The notes beneath the pieces are model-generated. The model worked only from the letters and a program-made list of their open reading frames with translations. It was not told where the DNA came from and did no database searches. The translations under genes were made by a program, and so were the position numbers. 64,000 nucleotides of DNA from the NCBI RefSeq assembly GCF_030816725.1, contig NZ_JAUSYG010000001.1:3472001-3536000 (forward strand). Reading direction: 5' to 3'. This document shows, in pieces, positions 1-8,483 of the stretch (its first letter is position 1; each line of letters opens with the position of its first letter). Source of the DNA: Pseudarthrobacter defluvii. Lineage in GTDB: Bacteria; Actinomycetota; Actinomycetes; Actinomycetales; Micrococcaceae.

Positions 1-89
1 CCGGGGGCTTTCGCGCACATTGGGGGGATGAGTGGTGGCGGATCGTTGGGGACCGCCCCCACTCAGCCTTTTAAGGGCTGTTTCCGCAG

Positions 90-106
90 GCCGGGAGTTC
101 CCCGGC
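90..106 (-). terminator. Short hairpin downstream of the alpha-mannosidase gene
   Basis: A 6-bp GCCGGG/CCCGGC stem with a 5-nt loop lies just past the stop codon of the mannosidase gene on the minus strand. There is no clear T-run after it, so the terminator role is an inference. The remaining bases to the left edge of the window hold no gene I can support. Confidence 0.35.
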
Positions 107-110
107 TCTC

Positions 111-3100
111 TTAGGCTCCCGTCCGGGCGAACCTCAGCGTCACCAGCTGGAACGGCCGAAGCGTGAGCTCTGCGCCGCGCCCGCCCGGCATAACTCCGGG
201 AGCTTCAGTGCCGCGTTCCAGGAGATCCGTTGGCACAGTGTCCCGCACCGGGAAGTTGGCGGTGATCGTTCCGGCGGAGCGCTGCCCCAAAGACTCGTAA
301 AGGCGGACCACCACGTCTCCCGAACCGTCCTGGGCCAGCTTGACTGCTTCGATGACCAGCGCCGGATTGCTGACGGAGAAGAGCGGCTCCACCGGGGAGG
401 CGCCCCGGACCAGCCGCGGTGCCAGATTGGTCCGGTACCCCTCTTGGACTGCGTCCGCGATATCAGCGCCCGGACGAACAGCCACCGTGAGCTCATGGCG
501 GCCGCGGTCGGCCCCCGGGTCGGGGAACTTCGGCGCCCGGAGCAGGGAGAGACGCACCGTGGTGGTGGTTCCGCCGTCGGATTCCCTGATGCTCCTGGCC
601 ACGTCATGGCCGTACGTCGATGAGTTGGACACCGCCACGCCGTAGCCGGGTTCGCCCACATGGATCCACCGGTGGGCACAGATCTCGAACTTGGCCGCTT
701 CCCAGGACGTGTTGGTATGGGTGGGCCGGAAGACGTGGCCGAACTGCGTTTCGGCAGCCGACCGGTCTGCCCGGACATCGAGGGCGAAGCCGAGTTTCAG
801 CAGCTTTTCGTGCTCCTGCCAGTCCACCGACGTGGTGATTTCCAGTGACGGACTGCCAGGGGCCAGCGTCATGCGCTGGGTCAGCGGCGAGGTGCCCGCC
901 AGCCGCTTCACTTCCACGACGGCGCTGCCGCCTTCCCTGGCAAGGCGGACCGATTCTGCCCGCACCAGAGGCGTGACGTTGCGCCGGTAGAACTCGTCGA
1001 TATCCCAGGCATCCCACTCGTTGGGGGTGTCCCGGTGCAGCTCCAGCAGGTTTCCCCGCTGACCTGGGGCGATGGCTTCCCGGCCACTCGCGTGGTCGCG
1101 CAAGGAGGCGAGAAGGCCGTCTGCGTCAACCACGGCACGGATGATCCCGTTGTCCAGGACGTAGCCGCCGTCGTGCTCTGTGGCCTGCACGGGTTTCGGG
1201 CGCGCCACGGGCTCCCCCACTCCCAGTGCAGGGACGCCGTCCCTGGCGTGTGGAGCCGCGTTGAGCAGGAAGTGCCGGTCACCGGACCCCAGCATGGCGG
1301 CAGCAGCCTGGTTGATCAGCCCTTCGAGGGCAGTTTCAATGGCCTGGTAGTTCCGCTCCGCGTCCTGGTGGACCCAGGCAATGGAGCTGCCGGGAAGGAT
1401 GTCGTGGAACTGCTGGAGCAGGACCAACTGCCAGAGGCGCTGGAGTTCGACGGCCGGGTAGTCGAAGGCACCCGGCCTCCGCACAGCGGCCGTGGCACAC
1501 CACAGCTCCGCCTCTCGCAGCAGGTGCTCACTGCGCCGGTTGCCCTTCTTGGTGCGGGCCTGGCTGGTGTACGTGCCGCGGTGGAGTTCGAGGTACATCT
1601 CCCCCACCCAGACGGGCAGGGCCTGGTACTCTTCCTCGGCCTGCCGGAAGAAACTCTCGGCTGAGCCGATCCGGACCCTGGGCGATCCCTCCAGATCCTC
1701 GGTGCGGGCAGCAGCCGCGAGCATTTCCCGGGTGGGGCCGCCGCCGCCGTCGCCAAAGCCAAACGGCACCAACGACACGGAGCCGTGGCCATGGTCCCGG
1801 TAGTTGCGCTCGGCGTGCGCCAGGTCCCGGCCGCTGAGGTCCGAGTTGTAGGTGTCCACTGGCGGGAAGTGGGTGAACAGCCGGGTGCCGTCGATCCCCT
1901 CCCAGTTGAACGTGTGGTGCGGCATCCTGTTGGTCTGGTTCCAGGAGATCTTCTGGGTCAGGAACCATGTGCTGCCCGCCGCCTTGACGATCTGGGGCAG
2001 GGCCGCGCTGTAGCCGAACGAGTCCGGCAGCCAGGCCTCCCGGCACTCAATGCCAAACTCGGCCAGGAAGAAGCCCTTGCCCTCGACGAACTGCCGGGCC
2101 ATGGCTTCGCCGCCCGGCATGTTGGTGTCCGACTCCACCCACATGCCGCCCACCGGGACAAACTGTCCGGCCCGCACCTTTTCCCGGATCCTGCTGAACA
2201 GCTCCGGGTACAGTTCCTTGATCCACGCCAGCTGCTGCGCAGACGAACAGGAAAAGACAAAGCTCGGGTCTTCGTCCATCAGGGCCACCACATTGGAAAA
2301 GGTCCTGGCACATTTGCGGACGGTCTCCCGGACCGGCCACAGCCAGGCAGAATCGATGTGCGCATGCCCGGTGGCAACCAGCTGGTGCGCTGACGCGTAG
2401 GCCGGCCTGGCGAGGACCTCGGCGAGCGCCTGGCGTCCTGCCGCAGCGGTCCCGGCAACATCGTCGGGATCCATCACATCCATCATGCGTTCGAAAGCCC
2501 GGAGGATCTCGTGGCGGCGGGGAAGCTCCAGCGGGAGTTGTTCCATGAGGCCGGACAGCGTCCACACGTCCTGTTGGAGTTCCCACACGCACTGGTTGAG
2601 TTCAGCGATGGCGATGCTTCCCAGCCGGTATTGCGGCGCTCCCCCGGCGGTCGCTTTGTCACCCAGCGGCGTGGCGGCGAAGGTCCAGCCCTGTGCCATA
2701 TCCGGGTTCGCGGCCGCCTCCACGTAAAAGTCCACCGCCATGCCGCTGCCCAGCAGCTTCAAGGGGATGTACTGGTTGCGGGGTGAGATGGCCTTGATGA
2801 TGGTGCCGTCGGCCCGCCACGCTATGCCCTCGCACTGGAAGCCGGGGGCTTCGGTGGTGAACCCAAGGTCCACCACCACCTCAAGGGAGGTATCCGGACT
2901 GCCGCCCCATGACTCAGGCACCTCCCCTTGCAGCCGCAGCCAGGTGGTCCCCCACGGCCGGCCCCAGGCGGCGCCGTGCTCCTGCGGCTGGAACTCCTGC
3001 CGCATCGCCTCAAGCGCCGGGACGGGCTCGCCGGGGACTTCCCAGCTGCTCAGGGCAAGCGGGACCGACCTGCTGTAGACGGCAGGGGCAATGCGCTCGC

Positions 3101-3149
3101 GCACAAACCGCGCCAGGCGGACTTCCGTGATTGTGCGGTCGTCATGCAA
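111..3149 (-). CDS. Alpha-mannosidase, glycoside hydrolase family 38
   Basis: This 1012-residue protein is a full-length GH38 alpha-mannosidase that releases terminal alpha-mannose from oligosaccharides or glycans. It has no signal peptide, so it probably acts in the cytoplasm on imported sugars. The catalytic domain begins near residue 255 with the metal-binding motif GHAHIDSAWLW (His262, Asp266). The nucleophile is expected in WLPDSFGY (Asp376). The C-terminal half is the usual beta-sandwich of the family. An AAAGAGGAC ribosome site precedes the ATG by about 9 nt. It lies 131 bp downstream of fdhD on the same strand, but the functions are unrelated and it may have its own promoter in that gap. 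Confidence 0.93.
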   Translation of the reverse strand: MHDDRTITEVRLARFVRERIAPAVYSRSVPLALSSWEVPGEPVPALEAMRQEFQPQEHGAAWGRPWGTTWLRLQGEVPESWGGSPDTSLEVVVDLGFTTEAPGFQCEGIAWRADGTIIKAISPRNQYIPLKLLGSGMAVDFYVEAAANPDMAQGWTFAATPLGDKATAGGAPQYRLGSIAIAELNQCVWELQQDVWTLSGLMEQLPLELPRRHEILRAFERMMDVMDPDDVAGTAAAGRQALAEVLARPAYASAHQLVATGHAHIDSAWLWPVRETVRKCARTFSNVVALMDEDPSFVFSCSSAQQLAWIKELYPELFSRIREKVRAGQFVPVGGMWVESDTNMPGGEAMARQFVEGKGFFLAEFGIECREAWLPDSFGYSAALPQIVKAAGSTWFLTQKISWNQTNRMPHHTFNWEGIDGTRLFTHFPPVDTYNSDLSGRDLAHAERNYRDHGHGSVSLVPFGFGDGGGGPTREMLAAAARTEDLEGSPRVRIGSAESFFRQAEEEYQALPVWVGEMYLELHRGTYTSQARTKKGNRRSEHLLREAELWCATAAVRRPGAFDYPAVELQRLWQLVLLQQFHDILPGSSIAWVHQDAERNYQAIETALEGLINQAAAAMLGSGDRHFLLNAAPHARDGVPALGVGEPVARPKPVQATEHDGGYVLDNGIIRAVVDADGLLASLRDHASGREAIAPGQRGNLLELHRDTPNEWDAWDIDEFYRRNVTPLVRAESVRLAREGGSAVVEVKRLAGTSPLTQRMTLAPGSPSLEITTSVDWQEHEKLLKLGFALDVRADRSAAETQFGHVFRPTHTNTSWEAAKFEICAHRWIHVGEPGYGVAVSNSSTYGHDVARSIRESDGGTTTTVRLSLLRAPKFPDPGADRGRHELTVAVRPGADIADAVQEGYRTNLAPRLVRGASPVEPLFSVSNPALVIEAVKLAQDGSGDVVVRLYESLGQRSAGTITANFPVRDTVPTDLLERGTEAPGVMPGGRGAELTLRPFQLVTLRFARTGA

Positions 3150-3280
3150 TATATGTCCTCTTTAGGCTGGAGACTGGATCATGGAGTCCATTCGATGGAC
3201 AAATCTACCCGCTGGCAGCACGGCAACCAACCCCTTGGCACAGTTATCCGCCGCCCGACGACCCGGGCCGCCGGGGGAGC

Positions 3281-4160
3281 CTATGCACTGGGCACTGCCG
3301 GTTCGGGACGCAGGATCCGGGAGTCCCCGGCGTAGACGTTGAAGCTGGTGCCCCGGCTGAAACCGGCGACGGTCAGCCCGTTGGCCTCGGCCAGTTCCAC
3401 GGCAAGGCTCGAAGGGGCGCTGACGGCTGATAGGACGGGAATCCCTGCAAGTGCGGCTTTCTGCACCAGTTCAAAGGATGCCCTGCCGGACACCTGGAGG
3501 ACCGTCCCGCCCAGCGGCAGGAGGCCCTCACGCAGCGCCCACCCCACTACCTTGTCCACGGCGTTGTGCCGGCCCACGTCCTCGCGCAGGCACAGGAGCC
3601 GTGGCTCGCCGTCGTCCTCAATCTGGAAAAGGCCCGCCGCGTGCACGCCGCCGGTGTCGTCAAAGACGCGCTGGGACTTCCGCAGCAGCGAGGGCAGGGA
3701 CGCCAGGACTTTTGCGTCCACCGTCAATGGGTCCGCCTTGGGGCTGAAGTGTGAAGATTTGCGCACTGCCTCTATGGAATCCGTGCCGCAGATGCCGCAG
3801 GAGCTGGACGTGTAGACCTTGCGGCCGGTATCGGGAAGGGGAACGTCCGGCCGCAGCTGGGCCTCCACCACATTGAAAGTCTGGACGCCGTTCTCGTCCT
3901 CGCCGGCGCAGAACCGCAGCGATACCAGCTGTTCGGGCGCCCAGATGACGCCCTCGGACACCAGGAACCCGGCCACGAGGTCGAAGTCGTCCCCCGGGGG
4001 TGCGCATGGTGACCGAGTAGGAAAGCGTGCCCAGCCGGATTTCGAGCGGTTCCTCCACGGCCAGGACGTCTTCGCGGTGGCGGACCGGGTACTCCAGGGC
4101 AGCCGGCGACCCGTCCAGGACATACTTGTGCACCTTGCGGCGCTGGGTTACGCGTCCCAT
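3281..4160 (-). pseudogene. fdhD: fdhD, sulfurtransferase for formate dehydrogenase, with a one-base frameshift
   Basis: FdhD moves sulfur onto the molybdenum cofactor and is needed for active formate dehydrogenase. Two reading frames together give a full FdhD. The N-terminal part starts at the ATG at 4160 and contains LEIRLGTLSYSVTMRTPG. The C-terminal part resumes in another frame with DDFDLVAGFLVSEG and carries the catalytic-loop motif SSSCGICGTDSIE. They meet in a run of five C and five G at 3991-4000. Removing one base there restores a continuous protein of about 290 residues. The frameshift is seen directly. Whether it is a real mutation or a sequencing error in the C/G run cannot be told from the sequence. 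It follows moeA by 58 bp, in keeping with a molybdenum cofactor operon. Confidence 0.88.
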
Positions 4161-4218
4161 GTTCCACCCTGCCTGTTCATTACTCCATCATGGCACCATC
4201 GGGACGTGCCTCCGGAGT

Positions 4219-5721
4219 TCAGCCCAGGAGCGCGCTCCAGTCCACCGGCCCGCTGGGTGCCGCTTTGCCCTTTTGGCCGGTCCGTGTGGTGCTTCTCGGT
4301 TTGGCTTTGGCCGCCCCGTCCTGGGACGGCGGTATGGGCAGCCCCCATGGCAGCGCGAAAGCCGGCACCGGCTCACCCAGCTGCACTCCGTGCGGCGGCA
4401 CCACCAGCACACCGTCCGCGGTGGCCAGTCCGCGCATCATTCCAGGGCCCGTGTGCTGCGCCGGGGACCCCATCCCGTACAGCAGCCGGAACGGCATCAG
4501 GCGGGTCCGCCCCGGGTCAGGTTCGATCGTCGTCCCGCACGGCACTTCCTGCACCGCAGGCATGTCGCGGTGCGCCAGGGCGGCGAGCAACGGGGCGCCG
4601 ACCGTGGAAAGGGCCATCATGGCCGCGAGCGGGTTGCCGGGAAGGCCCAGGACAAAGCGGCCGTCCGGCAGTTCGGCGAGCACAGCAGGGTGGCCGGGCC
4701 GCATGGCGATGCCGTCGATGACGAGGCGGCCGCCGAGTTCGGCCACGGCCCGTCGGAGGTGGTCCGTGCCCGAGCGCCCAGTGCCGCCGGTGGTAATAAC
4801 GACGTCGGCCGGCAGGTCGGGCGCGTCCGGCACCTCCGGCAGCACGTCTTCGAGCGCGGCGAGCCATTCGGCGTAGGAGTCGCCGATCCGCTGCTGCCCC
4901 GCGGGGATGCCCCCGAGCATGGCGACGACGGCGGGCAGCTGGGGGCCGAACGTGTCGCGCACTTGGCCGGGGGCGGGGGTGCCCTGTTCCAGCACCTCGG
5001 AGCCGGTCAGCACCAGCCGCACCACCGGCTTGCCCTGGACCTGCACTTCGTCGTAGCCGGCCAGTGCTGCCACGGCAAGGTGTGCCGGGTTGAGTTCCAC
5101 GCCTGCCTTAACCAGGATGTCCCCTTCAAGGGCTTCCTCCCCGGCTTTCCTGATGTGCTCGCCGGCCCGGGGTTCACCGGGCCGGGCCTTGCCGCCCACC
5201 ATCACCACGGGAAGGCCTTCGTCGTCCCGGCCGAGGACTGCACTCTCAGTACGAAGGACGGCCTTGCCGCCCGCCGGGACCAGGCCGCCCGTGGCAATGG
5301 GGCTGGCCTGGTGCGGCGCCAACCGGGTGCCCGGCTCCACCGGAATCCACGGGCCGCTTCCGTTCACAGCCCAGCCATCCATGGCTGAGGAAGCATAGTG
5401 CGGCATGTCCTGCAGGGCCACGATGTCCTGGTCAAGTCTTCGGCCCAAGGCGATGCGCAGCGCAACAGGGCCGGAAGGAATCGGAGTGGCAGCATCGTAG
5501 GCCGCCTGCCGGGCTTCCTCCCATGTGTGGGCCAGGTGGTGGGGAGGGTGCGCGGGTTCGGCGTCGCCAGGCTCCGAAGTGCCGGATTCAGCTTCAGCAG
5601 GGCCGGTTTCTCCCGGGTCGACTTCAGGAGGGCCGATCTCTCCGGGATCTTCAGCCGGGCCGGCATCCTCCGGGCCGGCACCCGGCGGTGCCTCCGGTTC
5701 GCTCTGCGGCTCTGCAGTCAT
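4219..5721 (-). CDS. moeA: Molybdopterin molybdenumtransferase MoeA with an acidic, proline-rich N-terminal extension
   Basis: MoeA inserts molybdate into adenylylated molybdopterin in the last step of molybdenum cofactor synthesis. The motif QDMPHYASSAMDGWAV near residue 105 and the TTGGTGRSGTDHLRRAV segment of the MoeA/MogA fold are present, as is GLPGNPLAAMM further on. At 500 residues it is about 90 longer than usual. The extra length is mostly an N-terminal tail of about 60 residues rich in Pro, Glu and Gly with repeated PGE/GP units. The ATG overlaps the stop of the DUF6457 gene by 4 bp (ATGA), so translation is probably coupled. A shorter product starting nearer the domain cannot be excluded. 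Confidence 0.93.
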   Translation of the reverse strand: MTAEPQSEPEAPPGAGPEDAGPAEDPGEIGPPEVDPGETGPAEAESGTSEPGDAEPAHPPHHLAHTWEEARQAAYDAATPIPSGPVALRIALGRRLDQDIVALQDMPHYASSAMDGWAVNGSGPWIPVEPGTRLAPHQASPIATGGLVPAGGKAVLRTESAVLGRDDEGLPVVMVGGKARPGEPRAGEHIRKAGEEALEGDILVKAGVELNPAHLAVAALAGYDEVQVQGKPVVRLVLTGSEVLEQGTPAPGQVRDTFGPQLPAVVAMLGGIPAGQQRIGDSYAEWLAALEDVLPEVPDAPDLPADVVITTGGTGRSGTDHLRRAVAELGGRLVIDGIAMRPGHPAVLAELPDGRFVLGLPGNPLAAMMALSTVGAPLLAALAHRDMPAVQEVPCGTTIEPDPGRTRLMPFRLLYGMGSPAQHTGPGMMRGLATADGVLVVPPHGVQLGEPVPAFALPWGLPIPPSQDGAAKAKPRSTTRTGQKGKAAPSGPVDWSALLG

Positions 5722-6011
5722 TCGCCGGGAGTCCCGGCGGCTTCAGCGTCGTAGTCGGCTGCAAGGGAACGCGCAACGGCCAGCGCTGCATCCATGGAGG
5801 CCGCGTCCATCTCCCTGCCCGGAGCGGCAGCGAGGCCCGCGGCGAAACCGGCAATAAAGGTGGTCAGCGGAGCAGCCGGCCGGACAACGGCATGGGCGGC
5901 GACGCCGGCCAGCGCCAGCACGGCATTGACGTCTATCTGTACGTCTTCAAGCTTGTACGCCTGGAGAAGGGCCCTGCACCATTCCTCCAGCGTTTCGTCC
6001 TGGCTTTTCAC
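5718..6011 (-). CDS. DUF6457 protein between mobA and moeA
   Basis: This is a 97-residue, Ala-rich, mainly helical acidic protein with no signal peptide. It matches the small DUF6457 family that I know as a neighbour of mobA in actinobacteria. It overlaps mobA by 4 bp at its start and moeA by 4 bp at its stop, so all three are almost certainly translated together. This placement suggests a partner role in guanylylation or molybdenum insertion, but no catalytic motif is visible and the function is inferred from position only. Confidence 0.82.
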   Translation of the reverse strand: MKSQDETLEEWCRALLQAYKLEDVQIDVNAVLALAGVAAHAVVRPAAPLTTFIAGFAAGLAAAPGREMDAASMDAALAVARSLAADYDAEAAGTPGE

Positions 6012-6724
6012 GAAATGCCTCCCACGTTAGCTCCGCCCGCGTTCGGATCCTTGCTTCCACGCTGGCTCCCGGCGGCAATCCCCAGCGCGGCAGCATCGTC
6101 CCAGGTGTCCACATCGGAGGTGGACCCGGCGGGGACTGTGACAAGCTGCACGTCCAGACTAGCAAGGAGAGCCCGGACGGAGCCGTTCACCAACGCGTCG
6201 CGGGCAGCCAGCTCCGCGCACGCTTTTTTTAACTCGCCCGTGCCGTAAAAGGCTGCCAGCGGTTGTGCCCTTCCGTCCTCGGCCCGGGCCATCACGCCGC
6301 CTCCGGCGCCCGCCCGGAGGCTGGGGGCGGACCGCGAAAGTGCATTCCGGAGCACAGCCACAGCCTTGGCGGCCAGCGGCATGTCGCAGGCGAGCACCAG
6401 GGTGTACGGTGCCCCTCCGCCATGGGCCTCCAGGGTGTCCAGGCCGGCCGCTATCGCAGCAGCGGGCCCTGCGAATGGCGGCTCCTCCCGGCACGTCAGG
6501 ACGCCGGGGTGACCGGTTTCTGCGGACAGCACAGCTCCGGAGTACTGGAGACCACCACTGTCGCCGACAATGACGGTTCGGCGGGCACCGGCTGCGGCAG
6601 CAATGGACCGCTCCAACAGCGTCTGGCCAGCGAAGACCAGCGACTGCTTGGGTACGCCGCCCAGCCGCGATGACCGGCCGCCGGCCAGGATCAGGGCATC
6701 AAAAACCAGGCTGTTCTCTTGCAC
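6008..6724 (-). CDS. mobA: Molybdenum cofactor guanylyltransferase MobA
   Basis: MobA transfers GMP from GTP to molybdopterin to form the guanine dinucleotide cofactor used by DMSO-reductase-family enzymes such as formate dehydrogenase. The N-terminal nucleotide-binding loop LILAGGRSSRLGG and the PKQSLVFAGQTLLERS segment are typical, as is the metal-binding Asp in LVLACDMPLAAKAV. The length of 238 residues is slightly above the usual 190-220. The start used here is a GTG with a purine-rich GGGGGA directly upstream, closer than normal, so the true start could lie a few codons inside. Its stop overlaps the next gene by 4 bp. Confidence 0.9.
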   Translation of the reverse strand: MQENSLVFDALILAGGRSSRLGGVPKQSLVFAGQTLLERSIAAAAGARRTVIVGDSGGLQYSGAVLSAETGHPGVLTCREEPPFAGPAAAIAAGLDTLEAHGGGAPYTLVLACDMPLAAKAVAVLRNALSRSAPSLRAGAGGGVMARAEDGRAQPLAAFYGTGELKKACAELAARDALVNGSVRALLASLDVQLVTVPAGSTSDVDTWDDAAALGIAAGSQRGSKDPNAGGANVGGIS

Positions 6725-6783
6725 TCCCCCAGCCTAGCCACAGTCAGGGTACCGAGCAGCCGGCCCTGGGATTGCGCAGAAGG

Positions 6784-7284
6784 TCAGGCAGCACGTTCGG
6801 GAAGCAGGAACGGATCCCATGCGGGGGTGGGCTTCTCCAGTTCCTTGATCTGCCAAATGGTGCCGCGCGGGGGCTCAGGCACGAAACGAAGGGTCCAACC
6901 CATCTCGGCCGGAGTGTGGTCACCCTTGACGTTGTTGCAGCGCAGGCAGGCGGCCACCAGGTTCTCCCACGAGTCAGCTCCGCCCCGGGACTTGGGATGA
7001 ACATGGTCGATGGTGTGCGCCGCCTTGCCGCAGTATGCGCATTTATGGCCGTCGCGCCTGAGTACACCCCTGCGGCTGACGGCCGTAGAGGGGTTGTATC
7101 GGGGCCTGATGTACCTGTTGAGGAGAATCACGGACGGACGGCCAAGGACGTCGGTGGGCCCCACCACGGGGTCGTCCCCTTCAGCCACAACGCTCGCCTT
7201 GCCCGTGAGCACAAGCACCAGCGCCCGGCGGAAAGTAATGACCGCCAGCGGTTCATATCCAGCATTCAGAACGAGAGTGCGCAT
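6784..7284 (-). CDS. HNH endonuclease family protein
   Basis: The 166-residue protein has an HNH nuclease fold: two Cys pairs (CAYC and CLRC) bracket the core IDHVHPKSRGGADSWENL, with the expected His-Asn-His layout. The N-terminal half, beginning MRTLVLNAGYEPL, is the usual extension of this widespread actinobacterial family. No toxin, phage or restriction neighbour is present, so the target and role are unknown. It lies 59 bp upstream of mobA on the same strand and could be read with it, although it has no known part in cofactor synthesis. Confidence 0.88.
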   Translation of the reverse strand: MRTLVLNAGYEPLAVITFRRALVLVLTGKASVVAEGDDPVVGPTDVLGRPSVILLNRYIRPRYNPSTAVSRRGVLRRDGHKCAYCGKAAHTIDHVHPKSRGGADSWENLVAACLRCNNVKGDHTPAEMGWTLRFVPEPPRGTIWQIKELEKPTPAWDPFLLPERAA

Positions 7285-7473
7285 GCACTTACCTCTTCAC
7301 GGCCGCACCCGTCAGGGGCACGAGGGCCGGCTGCCCTCGGCATGTCCGGGCTATGGATCGACATCACAAGAGTAAACAGAGAAGTGCAAAATCAGGTAAT
7401 CGCCACCCGGAAGGCCTCCCGGCGCAGACGGCACCAGGCAAAGCATCGCGACCGGCGAAGACTGCTTAAACGT

Positions 7474-7506
7474 CGAAGGCCCCCGCCTCAAAAGCGGGGG
7501 CCTTCG
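7474..7506 (-). terminator. Strong rho-independent-type hairpin after the first NlpC/P60 gene
   Basis: A perfect 13-bp stem CGAAGGCCCCCGC/GCGGGGGCCTTCG with a 7-nt loop lies about 45 nt past the stop of the hydrolase gene read on the minus strand. Only a short T-rich tail follows, which is common in high-GC terminators. The rest of the 263-bp gap (7285-7547) contains the HNH upstream region and nothing else I recognise. Confidence 0.8.
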
Positions 7507-7547
7507 GCCGTGGCTGCCAGCCGTTGATCAGGCCGGCACTGGGATGC

Positions 7548-8321
7548 CTAGTTGACGCGGATAAAGACCGGGCCGGATCCAACGTTCGCGCTGAAGACCA
7601 CGGTCTGGTTGCCGTTGTAGCCGCCGTGGACGGCCATGCCGTTGCCGGCGTACACAGCAATGTGCGCCATGCCTGCGCCGCCGTCAGCGTAGTAAATGAG
7701 GTCGCCAGGCTGGGCTTCGGATGCGCTCACCGTGCGGCCCAGGGACAGGTAGCCTGCAGGCCAGTCGTGGAAGTTGATGCCGACGGCGGCCAGGGAGTTG
7801 GTGACCAGCATGGTGCAGTCCTGCATGACGCCGAGCTGCGCGTAGGCGGCGGAGAGGATTGCAGCACCCTTGCCGCTGGCGGAAGCCGGGGCTGCAGGAG
7901 CGGCCGGAGCAGCTGCGGTGGCAACCTTGGCGGTGACCTTGGGAGCGGCAACGGGCTCAGCGGCCGGAGCCGGGGCAGCTTCCTGCACCTCAACCTGGGG
8001 TTCGGGTTCAACAACGGGGGCCGGCGTGGTGGTCACGGCCGGCTTCTCGAAGCTGATGGCAATGGTGGAAGCCGCGGAAATCGGCGCCTCGACGGCGGAT
8101 TCAACTTCCAGAGTGGATGCCGGAGCGGAGTCACGCTTGACGTTGGCATCGGCCGCGTTGGCTGCAATTCCACTGGTCAGGACCAGGCCGGAAGCGGCGG
8201 CAATGACCGCAGCCTGGCGGCCCATGCCGCCGGCGTTGTTGCTGACAGCCTTGGCAATGACAGCGATCGAGTTGGTTTTGGTGACCTCGGCGCGGTGCCG
8301 TGCGGTAGCACGAGTCGTCAT
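7548..8321 (-). CDS. Secreted NlpC/P60-family peptidoglycan hydrolase, first of three hydrolases
   Basis: The 257-residue protein is probably a secreted D,L-endopeptidase that cuts peptidoglycan stem peptides. The start is the ATG preceded by GAAAGAGAG. A basic N-terminus (RATARHRAEV) is followed by a hydrophobic secretion segment at about residues 36-57 ending in an AxA site. A Pro/Ala-rich linker runs to about residue 150, then the C-terminal NlpC/P60 domain. Likely catalytic residues are Cys169 (in QDCTMLV), His220 (in MAHIAVYAG) and His232. The usual DCSG box reads DCTM here, so activity is less certain than for its neighbour. The N-terminal 110 residues clearly resemble the next gene, pointing to duplication. 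Confidence 0.88.
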   Translation of the reverse strand: MTTRATARHRAEVTKTNSIAVIAKAVSNNAGGMGRQAAVIAAASGLVLTSGIAANAADANVKRDSAPASTLEVESAVEAPISAASTIAISFEKPAVTTTPAPVVEPEPQVEVQEAAPAPAAEPVAAPKVTAKVATAAAPAAPAAPASASGKGAAILSAAYAQLGVMQDCTMLVTNSLAAVGINFHDWPAGYLSLGRTVSASEAQPGDLIYYADGGAGMAHIAVYAGNGMAVHGGYNGNQTVVFSANVGSGPVFIRVN

Positions 8322-8378
8322 CAGTTCTCTCTTTCGTTTTCCTTCGAACCGCGTGTAGGCAGGCAAAGGGTGTCGGAC

Positions 8379-8423
8379 GCGCCGGCATCTTGGGGGTACG
8401 CCGGCGCATCCCGAACGGGGATG
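8379..8423 (-). terminator. Two adjacent hairpins between the NlpC/P60 genes
   Basis: Two inverted repeats lie in tandem: GCGCCGGC/GCCGGCGC (8379-8407) and CATCCC/GGGATG (8407-8423). They sit in the 162-bp gap between the two NlpC/P60 genes and could end the upstream transcript or form part of the leader of the downstream one. No c-di-AMP riboswitch consensus is visible in this gap, unlike the two other hydrolase leaders. Confidence 0.4.
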
Positions 8424-8483
8424 TGGTTTCTAGCGAAAAAGCTTTGGGCAAAGAAATAGCCCTTGGAGCGCGAGGCCCAAGAA

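Noticed and set aside
3991..4000. Programmed frameshift in fdhD
   Set aside because: There is no slippery heptamer or downstream structure of the known kind, and FdhD is not known to need one; mutation or sequencing error is simpler.
4027..5388. Open frame of 453 codons antisense to moeA
   Set aside because: moeA is intact in the opposite strand and the frame gives an Arg/His/Ala-rich non-family product.
8322..8483. Third c-di-AMP riboswitch before the first NlpC/P60 gene
   Set aside because: The conserved blocks of the class are not found in this gap; only two plain hairpins are visible.
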